DNA of 33,359 nucleotides from an uncultured Fidelibacterota bacterium (GTDB lineage: Bacteria; Fidelibacterota; Marinisomatia; Marinisomatales; TCS55), in assembly GCA_913062595.1 (NCBI GenBank), contig CAJXWT010000016.1, forward strand, positions 1 to 33,359. The letters run 5' to 3'. Shown here in pieces: positions 9,104 through 16,631 of the stretch (position 1 is the stretch's first letter; the number at the start of each line of letters is the position of its first letter). A program made the position numbers and the translations under genes. Below the pieces are notes generated by a model. That model did not search any database, had not been told where the DNA came from, and was given only the letters and a program-made list of their open reading frames with translations.

Positions 9104-10488
9104 TGATGAATCGCCCTACCAAAAGCATCCAGGGCCGCTTCCATAATGGCTTCTGATAGCGTTGGGTGAGCATGTACGGTTCTAGCCAGGTCCTGCCAAG
9201 TGGCTTCAAGTCCTTTTGCCATGGCTAATTCTGCGATCAGTTCTGTAGCTTCAGCACCGATAATATGACAGCCCAGTAATTCGCCATATTTAGCATCAAA
9301 AACGATCTTTACAAAACCAGCCATGGAACCCATAGCCATGGCCTTGCCACTGGAGCGGAAATTGAATTTCCCAACCTTTACATCATGTCCTGCATCCCGC
9401 GCTTGAGCCTCTGTTAAGCCCAGTGAAGCCACTTGCGGCTGACAATAAGTACAGGCAGGTATGTTGCTGTAATCAACCGGAAACGTAGGATGACCTGCAA
9501 TTTTTTCTGCTGCTACATGTCCCTGGGCAGAAGCTACATGGGCCAACCATGGCGGACCAGTGACATCACCGATGGCAAAAATATTCGAAACAGTCGTTTG
9601 TCCATAATCATCAATCAACACCGCACCTTTTTTTATCTTGATACCAATTTTTTCAAGACCTAGATTTTCAGTATTTCCCGTAATACCCACAGCTAAAAGT
9701 GCTACACTGCCTTCTATTAATTCTTTTTTGTTACCGTGCTTAATATGGACCTTTACCTTGGTCTTTAAAGTTTCAATCCTTTCTACCGTTGTACTGGTGT
9801 GTACTGCTATACCAATTTTTATAAAATTCTCCTTTAATTCCTTGGAAACTTCTTCATCCTCCATTGGTAGAACTCGATCCATCATTTCCAGCAACGTTAC
9901 TTTGGTACCATAACTGTTATAAAAATATGCGAATTCTGCACCGATAGCTCCCGCACCCACAATAACCATTTCTTCTGGCGGCTGGTTAAGGATCATCGCT
10001 TCCTTTGAACTGATCACCTGGTTGTCATCAAAATCCATGCCCGGATAAACCTTTGGTCTTCCACCAGTAGCAATAATGAAATGTTTCGCCTGCACCGCAA
10101 CCTGTTTCCTACCATTTTTTACTTCAATTTTATTTTCCGCAATAAACGACCCTCTGCCAATTATATGGGTAATATTGTTTTTCTTCATCAAGAAATCAAT
10201 CCCCTTGGAGAGCCGTTCGGAGATCTGTCGGCTACGTCTAATTGTTTTTGCAAAATCTACCTTATAAGAAGGGATGTTGATTCCAAAGTTTTTCGCATTC
10301 TTCACGGTATCCAACACCTCCGCATTCTTCAGTAATGCTTTCGTGGGAATACAACCCCAATTCAGGCAAATACCCCCGAGCTTGTCTTGATCAATTATAG
10401 CTGTCGTTAAACCAAGCTGTGCCGCACGAATCGCAGCCACGTAACCGCCAGGGCCCCCACCCAATATTGCCAGATCATATTGTTTCAT
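9100..10488 (-). CDS. lpdA: Dihydrolipoamide dehydrogenase (E3)
   Basis: FAD flavoprotein that reoxidises dihydrolipoamide with NAD+ in 2-oxoacid dehydrogenase complexes. The 462-residue length is typical. It has an N-terminal FAD-binding GGGPGG (10-15), the redox-active disulfide in GGICLNWGCIPTK (C41, C46), a central NAD-binding GAGAIGAEF, the second FAD-contact segment FAIGDV, and the C-terminal HPTLSE dyad (H441, E446) at the dimer interface. Its start overlaps the end of the upstream ABM-domain gene by 14 nt. Its stop overlaps lipB (ATGA). It is the first catalytic component in the E3-LipB-E1-E2 order. Confidence 0.97.
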   Translation of the reverse strand: MKQYDLAILGGGPGGYVAAIRAAQLGLTTAIIDQDKLGGICLNWGCIPTKALLKNAEVLDTVKNAKNFGINIPSYKVDFAKTIRRSRQISERLSKGIDFLMKKNNITHIIGRGSFIAENKIEVKNGRKQVAVQAKHFIIATGGRPKVYPGMDFDDNQVISSKEAMILNQPPEEMVIVGAGAIGAEFAYFYNSYGTKVTLLEMMDRVLPMEDEEVSKELKENFIKIGIAVHTSTTVERIETLKTKVKVHIKHGNKKELIEGSVALLAVGITGNTENLGLEKIGIKIKKGAVLIDDYGQTTVSNIFAIGDVTGPPWLAHVASAQGHVAAEKIAGHPTFPVDYSNIPACTYCQPQVASLGLTEAQARDAGHDVKVGKFNFRSSGKAMAMGSMAGFVKIVFDAKYGELLGCHIIGAEATELIAELAMAKGLEATWQDLARTVHAHPTLSEAIMEAALDAFGRAIHQ

Positions 10489-10801
10489 TGTCTCGCTCCA
10501 CTTTGGCTATACGTAAAAAATAATTTTTATACCAATCGGCCATACCCTTCTCTTGCGCAACCTGATGTTCCAGATTGTTTTTCCAATTTGTTATTGACGC
10601 TTCATCTATCCAATAACATACTGTAATTCCAAACCCATCCTTCTCCCTAACAGATTCCATGCCAATATAACCAGGTTGATCGCAAACCATTTTTTCCAGT
10701 CTTTCGCTCATTTCAGCGTAACCATCATTGGGATCATTTACACGCATTGTGGTGAAAATAACGGCATAATAGGGTGGCTCCGGTGTTCGTGTAAAACTCA
10801 T
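10475..10801 (-). CDS. Antibiotic-biosynthesis-monooxygenase (ABM) domain protein, YqjZ-like
   Basis: A 108-residue protein of the ABM ferredoxin-like fold (PF03992 type). It closely recalls the small YqjZ-like group: it begins TPEPPYYAVIFT, has QPGYIGMES in the middle and ends NWKNNLEHQVAQEKG...WYKNYFLRIAKVER. Members of this fold include cofactor-free oxygenases and heme-degrading enzymes, but the YqjZ-like group has no firm function known to me. It heads the dehydrogenase run, and lpd begins inside its last 14 nt, so expression is coupled. A role in detoxification or aldehyde/oxygen chemistry would be a guess. Confidence 0.88.
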   Translation of the reverse strand: MSFTRTPEPPYYAVIFTTMRVNDPNDGYAEMSERLEKMVCDQPGYIGMESVREKDGFGITVCYWIDEASITNWKNNLEHQVAQEKGMADWYKNYFLRIAKVERDNETI

Positions 10802-10847
10802 TATACCATATATAGGAATGTTATTTTTCCCCTTGCCAATAGATTGC

Positions 10848-11423
10848 TCAAATATTAGGTCTGTTTATCAAATACATAAATTCATTCCTAGTCCGTACTG
10901 ATTCACGAAACCTGCCCAGCATGGTAGACGTAGTGGCCAAACTGTTCTGTTTTTCCACACCACGCATTTGCATGCACATATGCCGACCTTCCATTACAAC
11001 TGCCACACCATTGGGTTTTAGAACATCCTGAATTGCATCTGCAACCTGATGGGTGAGACGTTCCTGAACCTGGAGCCGGCGCGCATACATATCAATGATC
11101 CGCGGTATCTTTGATAACCCGATCACCTTTCCATTGGGGATATACCCTACATGTACCTTGCCGAAAAAGGGTAGCAAATGGTGTTCGCAAAGACTAAAAA
11201 ATTCCACATCTCTAACAACGATCATGTCTTTGGATGCTTCATGAAAAATAGCGTTATTTACTGTATCATCCAGATCTTGATTATAACCACGGGAAAAATA
11301 TACCCAGGACTTGGCCACCCGTGCTGGTGTTTTGAGCAATCCTTCCCTTGTTGGATCTTCGCCTACTTCCTCCAGCAGTTTTCCGATCAATTTTATAATT
11401 TTTTTGCTATTATCAGTGTTCAT
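10848..11423 (-). CDS. folE: GTP cyclohydrolase I
   Basis: FolE converts GTP to 7,8-dihydroneopterin triphosphate, the first step shared by folate, biopterin and queuosine precursor synthesis. The 191-residue protein has the zinc ligands in [10 protein letters not shown] (C79, H82) and in HMCMQMRG (C150). It also has the conserved [23 protein letters not shown] block and a C-terminal [10 protein letters not shown] segment. It is a type IA (zinc) enzyme of usual size. It lies 15 nt downstream of the queuosine-precursor transporter and in the same orientation as the QueD-family gene. Its product, dihydroneopterin triphosphate, is the substrate of QueD/PTPS-family enzymes, so the grouping makes metabolic sense. 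Confidence 0.97.
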   Translation of the reverse strand: MNTDNSKKIIKLIGKLLEEVGEDPTREGLLKTPARVAKSWVYFSRGYNQDLDDTVNNAIFHEASKDMIVVRDVEFFSLCEHHLLPFFGKVHVGYIPNGKVIGLSKIPRIIDMYARRLQVQERLTHQVADAIQDVLKPNGVAVVMEGRHMCMQMRGVEKQNSLATTSTMLGRFRESVRTRNEFMYLINRPNI

Positions 11424-11438
11424 TTCAGTTCTCCATTA

Positions 11439-12173
11439 CTAATTTGTTACATTAACATCATTATAACCCTCCATGGGGTCCAATTCTAAATAATTTGATA
11501 AATAGTGGACCGCTAAATAAACCGGACCCGTATCCAGTAAAGCAACTACAAGCTTGAATACATAGCCAGAACCTATAAAGGTCAATAGTTGTGGTATGAT
11601 CGGCCTTCCTTCCTCAACGGGCAATGCACCAGCAAAATAATGTGTAATTAAAATAACGGCTACGGTATCAACCATTTGACTGACCAGCGTTGAACCATTA
11701 TTCCGGAGCCATAGATGTTTACCTTTGGTAAGTCTTTTCCAGAAATGAAACATGTACACATCCGTAAACTGTGCCGTAATATATGCGATCATGGAAGCTG
11801 TCACCGCTCCAAAAGTCAGGGAACGAATATAAAAGAATTCAGGTGCATCAGATCCCGGCAGCACCCCACCCAGCCACAGGATAAACACTACCCAAAAATT
11901 AAGTATGACCCCAACCCATACCACAAACTGCGCCCGTTTTTTTCCGTACAATTCACTGATTAGGTCCGTGCATAGGAAAGTAACTGGATAAGGCAGGACG
12001 CCTACTGCCACAGAATATGTCGTTTCCCCAATAGTGAACAGATTGATAAAACGGGAAATACCCAAGATATTCAACATTGCCAGCGTTCCCAGAAATATAC
12101 CGGCCAAAATTAAGAAAACTCTTTCCCGGCGTTTGGCTATCTCTTTATTACTGGCTTCCCAAAATTCGGCCAT
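11439..12173 (-). CDS. yhhQ: Queuosine precursor transporter (YhhQ/DUF165 family)
   Basis: An integral inner-membrane protein of 244 residues with about six hydrophobic segments. Family hallmarks are the early LAMLNILGISRFI, the polar-in-membrane VGVLPYPVTFLCTDLISELYGKKRA block, and WLRNNGSTLVSQMVDT. Characterised YhhQ proteins import queuosine precursors (preQ0/preQ1) for tRNA modification. The start gives a hydrophilic N-terminus (MAEFWEASNKEIAKRR) before the first helix. The gene lies 8 nt after the QueD-family gene and before folE. Precursor salvage would make a true QueD activity unnecessary, which matters for reading its neighbour. Confidence 0.92.
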   Translation of the reverse strand: MAEFWEASNKEIAKRRERVFLILAGIFLGTLAMLNILGISRFINLFTIGETTYSVAVGVLPYPVTFLCTDLISELYGKKRAQFVVWVGVILNFWVVFILWLGGVLPGSDAPEFFYIRSLTFGAVTASMIAYITAQFTDVYMFHFWKRLTKGKHLWLRNNGSTLVSQMVDTVAVILITHYFAGALPVEEGRPIIPQLLTFIGSGYVFKLVVALLDTGPVYLAVHYLSNYLELDPMEGYNDVNVTN

Positions 12174-12181
12174 GTTGTTCT

Positions 12182-12586
12182 TTATCCGTAATAGTCGGTA
12201 AAGATAGTAGGGGTTTCATGTAATCGAATGCGGTGTAGTGCACCATGGGTGAGCCGGGGTTTTATCTGGTCCCAGATAAATTTTACCAGATTTTCCGTAC
12301 TCGGCTGCTTATCCTTGAACCATTCCACTTCTTTGTCAAACTGACTGTGATCAAGTATATCGATTACATATTTTTGGACAATAACCATTAACTCACCAAG
12401 ATCCACAATAAACCCCGTCTCAGGATTCACAGCAGCGGTTACCATTACTTCTAGGGTATAGTTATGACCATGAACTTTCGAATCTGGCCCGAATACTTCC
12501 CAGTTTTTTTCTGCACTCCAATCATCATGCCCATATTGATGGGCGGCATTGAAATGAAAGACTTTTGTTAAAAATGGGTTACTCAT
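12182..12586 (-). CDS. queD: 6-pyruvoyltetrahydropterin synthase/QueD family protein lacking the catalytic cysteine
   Basis: A small T-fold enzyme of 134 residues that acts on dihydroneopterin triphosphate. The zinc histidines are clear: NAAH (H16) and HGHNY (H39, H41). LDHSQFD (about 78-84) and the C-terminal LHET (E124) are also family features. QueD and classical PTPS have a cysteine a few residues before HGH. Here the segment reads FGPDSKVHGHNY, and the whole protein contains no cysteine at all. It may therefore belong to a side branch of the family (for example a PTPS-III-like folate enzyme), not a true QueD. The symbol follows the family only. The start ATG has AGGA 9 nt upstream, within a small hairpin. 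Confidence 0.85.
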   Translation of the reverse strand: MSNPFLTKVFHFNAAHQYGHDDWSAEKNWEVFGPDSKVHGHNYTLEVMVTAAVNPETGFIVDLGELMVIVQKYVIDILDHSQFDKEVEWFKDKQPSTENLVKFIWDQIKPRLTHGALHRIRLHETPTIFTDYYG

Positions 12587-12588
12587 TT

Positions 12589-12605
12589 ATTTGTATCCTA
12601 CAAAT
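12589..12605 (-). promoter_or_regulatory. Hairpin enclosing the ribosome binding site of the QueD-family gene
   Basis: Read on the minus strand, ATTTGTA, GGA and TACAAAT form a perfect 7-bp inverted repeat with a 3-nt loop. The loop holds the core of the AGGA ribosome binding site, and the hairpin ends 2 nt before the ATG. Folding could limit access to the start. The stem is mostly A-U, so it would be weak. It does not resemble a preQ1 riboswitch. Confidence 0.3.
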
Positions 12606-12685
12606 TATTTAGTTAATCAAATTTAGGTTGGCTTGTGTTGGCATTAAAAACATTTCCGATCACTTTTATAATCTAGCGTATTCTA

Positions 12686-13330
12686 TTATCGTAATACGGA
12701 AGGACACAGATCCTGCAATACACATTGATCGCACTGCGGTCTCCTGGCAATACAGACGGCTCTGCCATGATCAATTACCATATGGGTCAGTTTAACCCAA
12801 TCCCGCTTATTGAATACTTCCATCAGTTCTAATTCGATCTTCTTCGGGTCCTTGGATGTTGCGAATTGCAACAGGTTCATAATCCGAATCATGTGTGTGT
12901 CGATCACCATAGAGGGGTATCCAAAACACTCACCCAAAATACAGTTAGCAGTTTTTCTCCCTACTCCCGGTAACTTTATCAATTCTTCCATTGTTTGCGG
13001 GACTTTTCCGCCATGGTCATTCATGATCGCCAAAGATGATCCCTGAATACTTTTTGCTTTTTGGTTGTGGTACCCGCAAGGGTATATTTCTTGGGAAAGT
13101 TTATTTAGATCGGCAAAGGCGAACGCCTTAACGGAAGGGTACGAATTAAATAATTCCGGCAGGACCTGATTAACGCGATGATCAGTACATTGGGCAGATA
13201 AAATGGTTGCTACCAATAATTCATGGGGATTACTGTAGTTAAGCGAGCATTTAGAATCGGGATATTCTTTTTTTAGTAAGCGAACGACCTCTTCGGCACG
13301 GGCACTTTTAACTGCTTTATTTTCGATCAT
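12686..13330 (-). CDS. nth: Endonuclease III (base-excision repair DNA glycosylase/AP lyase)
   Basis: Removes oxidised pyrimidines from DNA and cleaves the abasic site. The 214-residue protein has the helix-hairpin-helix LPGVGRKTAN with catalytic lysine K126, the catalytic aspartate in VIDTHMIRI (D144), and a C-terminal [4Fe-4S] cluster with C-x6-C-x2-C-x5-C spacing (C193, C200, C203, C209). All key residues are present. Its start lies 14 nt inside the upstream receiver-like gene, so the two are probably translationally coupled. A 99-nt gap follows, which probably ends this cluster. Confidence 0.97.
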   Translation of the reverse strand: MIENKAVKSARAEEVVRLLKKEYPDSKCSLNYSNPHELLVATILSAQCTDHRVNQVLPELFNSYPSVKAFAFADLNKLSQEIYPCGYHNQKAKSIQGSSLAIMNDHGGKVPQTMEELIKLPGVGRKTANCILGECFGYPSMVIDTHMIRIMNLLQFATSKDPKKIELELMEVFNKRDWVKLTHMVIDHGRAVCIARRPQCDQCVLQDLCPSVLR

Positions 13331-13658
13331 CTTCGAGCAATATTGATTCTGGATTTTTTATAAGCGCAGATCTCAAATAGACCATTTCACATCCAGATCG
13401 ACGATAATCATCCCGCAGTTGTTTTTGTATTTGGGTCATAAAACCAATTAAGCGTAGATCGGGATATTTCAATTTTAGCGCTTTTATTGTATCAGGAGTA
13501 GCTTCCGAGTCATCTAAATCGACTACCACTAGACTATTTTCATCAGCTAGAGCAGCGAGGGAATCAAGAAATTTGGTAGAGTGATCTAACTGCAGTAATC
13601 GATCTGTAAGCTTGGTGCCAAGTTCTACATCGTTGGTATAAAGATAAATATTACTCAT
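13317..13658 (-). CDS. Small degenerate response-regulator receiver-like protein
   Basis: A 113-residue protein with the alternating beta/alpha pattern of a CheY-like receiver. It starts NIYLYTNDVELG, has a central LVVVDLDDSE (about 43-52) where a phospho-acceptor aspartate would sit, and then LRLIGFMTQ and MVYLRSAL near the end. The paired acidic residues usually found after the first strand are not evident, and the lysine of the last strand is not obvious. It may therefore be a pseudo-receiver that is not phosphorylated. It has no output domain. It overlaps the DUF309 gene (ATGA) and nth (14 nt). The receiver assignment rests on pattern only. Confidence 0.7.
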   Translation of the reverse strand: MSNIYLYTNDVELGTKLTDRLLQLDHSTKFLDSLAALADENSLVVVDLDDSEATPDTIKALKLKYPDLRLIGFMTQIQKQLRDDYRRSGCEMVYLRSALIKNPESILLEDDRK

Positions 13659-14026
13659 AAGATTTTCAGATCGGGTATATGGGTCCAGTCAAATCCATCA
13701 ACAGTCATTAATTGTTCATATTCATTTGTTATTTCTACAATCTGCTGTTTCAGATTATCGATATTTATACCCCGGTGAACACCAGAAAAACTGCTAAATT
13801 TATCTGCAGACTTTTTCAGTAAACTTTTGGCTCCATTTAGGTTGCCATTTCCTAAATGCACAAAACTTACAGCCAACTGAATTAGGCCCTGGATAAAGGT
13901 TCTGTCCGCCAGGTAATATTCTGACCACAGTTCTTCCCAAAGTTCATGTGCTTCGAAAAAGTCTCTTTCTTCATAGGCCCTTAGTCCATCGAAAAATAAT
14001 TGCTCTTTTTTCTCTTCTTCATTCAC
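13655..14026 (-). CDS. DUF309 family protein
   Basis: A 123-residue helical protein matching the DUF309 pattern. It has FFDGLRAYEERDFFEAHELWEELW (about 11-34), then a GLIQLAVSFVHL helix (about 47-58) and GNLNGAKSLLKKS. The conserved EAHE...W motif is intact. No biochemical function is established for this family that I know of. It overlaps the upstream metallo-hydrolase gene by 8 nt and the downstream receiver-like gene by 4 nt (ATGA), so these proteins are made from one message. The neighbours do not reveal a clear shared pathway. Confidence 0.88.
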   Translation of the reverse strand: MNEEEKKEQLFFDGLRAYEERDFFEAHELWEELWSEYYLADRTFIQGLIQLAVSFVHLGNGNLNGAKSLLKKSADKFSSFSGVHRGINIDNLKQQIVEITNEYEQLMTVDGFDWTHIPDLKIL

Positions 14027-14867
14027 TGATAATTACCGCTTCCTTCAAACGGTAACGTTTCTCATCCATGGTAACCCTTCCAGCCTGTCTTAAAGGATCA
14101 TGTTCAAAAAATACCGTCCAGTTTTCCTCTACCATTCTTGGTAACAGTGATCGTTTTTCTTTTATGGTTTGCACCGGGTTTAAATCATAGGCCATTACCC
14201 AAGTTAAGGGCACATGGGCGGCCATGGGAAAAATATCCGCTGCATAAAAAACAGTGTTGTCCCCATCCTTTATCAAGGGATGCATCATACCAGTCGTATG
14301 TCCATACGTCAGCATTATTTCAATTCCAGGAATGAATCCCTCTCTATCCGTTACACATTCGATCATGCCATTCTCGGCAAGAACCGCCCAGTTCTCCGCC
14401 AAGTAACTTCCCCGATCCTTTTCACTGGGGGAATTGGCCAGAGCCCAATTGTCCTGATGAATCCAGTAAGTAGCGTTGGGAAAGGTTGGTACAATTTTAC
14501 CGTCCTCAATGGTTGTGTTACCACCGGCATGGTCAAAATGTAAATGTGTGCAAAAGACATCTGTAATGTCAGCAGGTGTAAAACCATATTTTTCCAGGGA
14601 TAACGACAAATTTATGTCATCCAGATCAATATTATATCTGGCTCTGGCCTTATCATCCCATTTGTCACCATTTCCTGTATCAATGATAATTTTACGATCA
14701 TCGCTAACCAGCAAAAGAGACCGGGTCACCATCTGAATTCGATTATACGCATCAGCGGGTGTTTCTTTTTCCCATAATATTTTTGGTATGATGCCAAACA
14801 TGGCACCGCCATCCAAACGAAACCGACTGGTTTCAATACTATACAGCGTATATTTACCGACTTTCAT
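14019..14867 (-). CDS. Metallo-beta-lactamase-fold hydrolase
   Basis: A 282-residue zinc hydrolase with the signature HLHFDH (H108, H110, D112, H113). Further ligands are in TYGH (H190), AADIF (D211) and FEHD (H256). All expected dinuclear zinc ligands can be placed. The overall form, with an N-terminal strand region, IIDTGNG and no extra domain, recalls the AHL-lactonase/quinohydrolase-like branch, but the substrate cannot be assigned. There is no signal peptide, so it is cytoplasmic. Its start lies 14 nt inside the upstream hypothetical gene, and its end overlaps the DUF309 gene by 8 nt. Confidence 0.93.
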   Translation of the reverse strand: MKVGKYTLYSIETSRFRLDGGAMFGIIPKILWEKETPADAYNRIQMVTRSLLLVSDDRKIIIDTGNGDKWDDKARARYNIDLDDINLSLSLEKYGFTPADITDVFCTHLHFDHAGGNTTIEDGKIVPTFPNATYWIHQDNWALANSPSEKDRGSYLAENWAVLAENGMIECVTDREGFIPGIEIMLTYGHTTGMMHPLIKDGDNTVFYAADIFPMAAHVPLTWVMAYDLNPVQTIKEKRSLLPRMVEENWTVFFEHDPLRQAGRVTMDEKRYRLKEAVIISE

Positions 14868-15810
14868 TGTTATCCATCAGGAAATTAATCTTTTTGGCAA
14901 CTATTGGTAAACAATCTATCGGCATCTTTTTTACGAAAAAACGTAAAGCCTCCAATGCAGCAAGTCTTTCCACAATCTGTTTTTTTGATTGAATTATATT
15001 TTCAGCCAGTTTCACAAAATAATTGCCGCCTTCTTTCCTGAATTTTACCATGTTATCGGGATTTGATCCATCCGGGTTTCCATTTTGTGTGGTATTCTGA
15101 TTGCTTATCCAATAGGATATTTCTCTTTTGAAACCTGGCAGGCGCGTATATTCTGATTCCCATAACCTCCAGACTGCAGCTACAGTAATCCAGTCTATTG
15201 GCTGTTCACAATTCAGAAAGACGGGTTGCATGTCGTCGAACCTATTATCCGCACCTTTATGAGGTTCAGGCAGTGGTTGTTTTTTAATTGTTTGCAAAAT
15301 ACATTGTACAAATGACCAGACACGTTCCTTTTCCGGTTTAAACGCAAAGGCCCGCAAACAATGATAAATAAATCCACCGTAACCTTCTACATTTTGCAGC
15401 GCCAGTTCAGCCAAATTTTCCAAAATGGCTGGACTCCCATCAGCAACGAGATAGACCCGCGCAGCTTCCTCTTGCACTTGCGCAGCATTACCTTGTTGAC
15501 AAGCATCTTCCAGATCGCTAATAAAAATTGTCAGCCCAATGCCTTCTTCTGACATATCCTCCAAAACTTTCCGGTCTTTTTCCCGCTGTTTTAACCCTTC
15601 AATATAATTGCCAGCATATGTCAACAGTATTTCCGAAGGACTATCCCGTACATCGCCCAAGATATTCTTTACAGCATTCATACAGACAACTGGATGAACG
15701 ATTGGATCATCATTATAAACAGTTGTTGCCGATTGAAGCAAGAGAGTTGCTAAGTTCTTTTTCAGAGAACCAGCTGGTTTGGGATTATTGAGTGGGCCTG
15801 ATTCCGACAC
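14854..15810 (-). CDS. Helical protein of unknown function
   Basis: I do not recognise this 318-residue protein. It looks soluble and almost entirely alpha-helical, with no signal peptide, membrane segment or metal-binding motif. Helices near 20-36 and 42-75, then a long run of alternating Leu/Ala and charged residues, suggest a repeat-helical scaffold. A polar, Asn/Gly/Asp-rich stretch (about 238-255, NQNTTQNGNPDGSNPDN) looks like a disordered loop. The N-terminal PIVHPVVCMNAVKNILG segment is distinctive and might help a family search. It is the first gene of the overlapping cluster leading through the metallo-hydrolase and DUF309 genes to nth. Confidence 0.8.
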   Translation of the reverse strand: MSESGPLNNPKPAGSLKKNLATLLLQSATTVYNDDPIVHPVVCMNAVKNILGDVRDSPSEILLTYAGNYIEGLKQREKDRKVLEDMSEEGIGLTIFISDLEDACQQGNAAQVQEEAARVYLVADGSPAILENLAELALQNVEGYGGFIYHCLRAFAFKPEKERVWSFVQCILQTIKKQPLPEPHKGADNRFDDMQPVFLNCEQPIDWITVAAVWRLWESEYTRLPGFKREISYWISNQNTTQNGNPDGSNPDNMVKFRKEGGNYFVKLAENIIQSKKQIVERLAALEALRFFVKKMPIDCLPIVAKKINFLMDNNESR

Positions 15811-15841
15811 AACTTGAATAGTAAAATTTTATAAAAGCAGA

Positions 15842-16549
15842 TTACTGCTTTGTTTCAGGCACAATGTCCTCTAGTTCTTTCTTTTCGGCACGATTATATC
15901 CAAGGTTGAAAAACACTTGCAATGAAAAGCCAGTGATGCGCGAATTTTCTGAGGGAAGACCAAATTTAGTAGTGTGGGGAAATTCTGAAAAACGATCCCC
16001 CTCTACAGTTTCATAATCACTTTTAAATAAATAACTAATAGGCATGCTAGAAAAATCGTGGAAATAGCCTACTTCATAACTCAATTTTGACCCTGGTTTT
16101 CCACCAATTAATAACCCAATACGTGTACTAGTTTTATCACTTATGCCTTTGGGTATGTGCATGAATCTTATGCCTGTCCAGGCCGTACCTCCAAGTTCAC
16201 CGGTTTTTTTATTCTGGCGCTGTCTGAATTTGTAATACGTGAAATCAAAATTATAATTTGGGTTTAAACTCCAGGCAAGGTTAAGTATATCCCATTTATT
16301 CTCTTTTTCATACAGTAGCCGGCTATAATCAAGACCACTGCCATAAATTGGTAAACCAACTCGAACACCAATATCTGAACGTTTGCTGATCCCTTTACGA
16401 TACCATAAGTAAGGGAAAACATTTTCTACTGAAAAGGCATACCCATATTCAATATCTCCTTTTGACATTCGTTGAGAGCCAACCCGTGGATGGGATGCGC
16501 AACCACTTAAAATAATAACGATTACTAGCGTAGATGCAACCCGAACCAT
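15842..16549 (-). CDS. Small lipoprotein, possibly outer-membrane beta-barrel-like
   Basis: A 235-residue exported lipoprotein. The signal peptide is followed by the lipobox LSGC (C17), so the mature protein would be lipidated. The rest is rich in Tyr/Phe/Gly and alternating polar/hydrophobic strands (for example IGVRVGLPIYGSGLDY, LSYEVGYFHDF, GFSLQVFFNLGYN). That pattern, including an aromatic strand near the C-terminus, suggests a small beta-barrel or beta-sandwich at the outer membrane. The last 16 residues are acidic. No specific family is recognised. It stands between two gaps (31 and 82 nt). Confidence 0.8.
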   Translation of the reverse strand: MVRVASTLVIVIILSGCASHPRVGSQRMSKGDIEYGYAFSVENVFPYLWYRKGISKRSDIGVRVGLPIYGSGLDYSRLLYEKENKWDILNLAWSLNPNYNFDFTYYKFRQRQNKKTGELGGTAWTGIRFMHIPKGISDKTSTRIGLLIGGKPGSKLSYEVGYFHDFSSMPISYLFKSDYETVEGDRFSEFPHTTKFGLPSENSRITGFSLQVFFNLGYNRAEKKELEDIVPETKQ

Positions 16550-16604
16550 ATGGTAAAGTCGTTTAAATAATAAATCAAAGTCAAGGGTTAGAGGACATAA
16601 TTAA

Positions 16605-16623
16605 ACCCCTGGCTCAATGGGGT
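16605..16623 (-). terminator. Weak stem-loop after the CBS-domain gene
   Basis: Minus strand ACCCC, 9-nt loop, GGGGT is followed by TTTAATT. The stem is only 5 bp and the T run is short, so this may be a weak terminator or chance. It starts 9 nt after the stop codon. Confidence 0.3.
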
Positions 16624-16631
16624 ATATTATA

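Noticed and set aside
10802-10847. Perfect TATAAT box just before the ABM-domain gene
   Set aside because: The box overlaps the start codon itself, and no well-spaced -35 was found, so a transcript from it would lack the start region.
12587-12685. preQ1 riboswitch upstream of the queuosine/pterin genes
   Set aside because: I looked for the short pseudoknot pattern and A-rich tail of class I, and for longer class II features. None is present; only the small hairpin at the ribosome binding site is seen.
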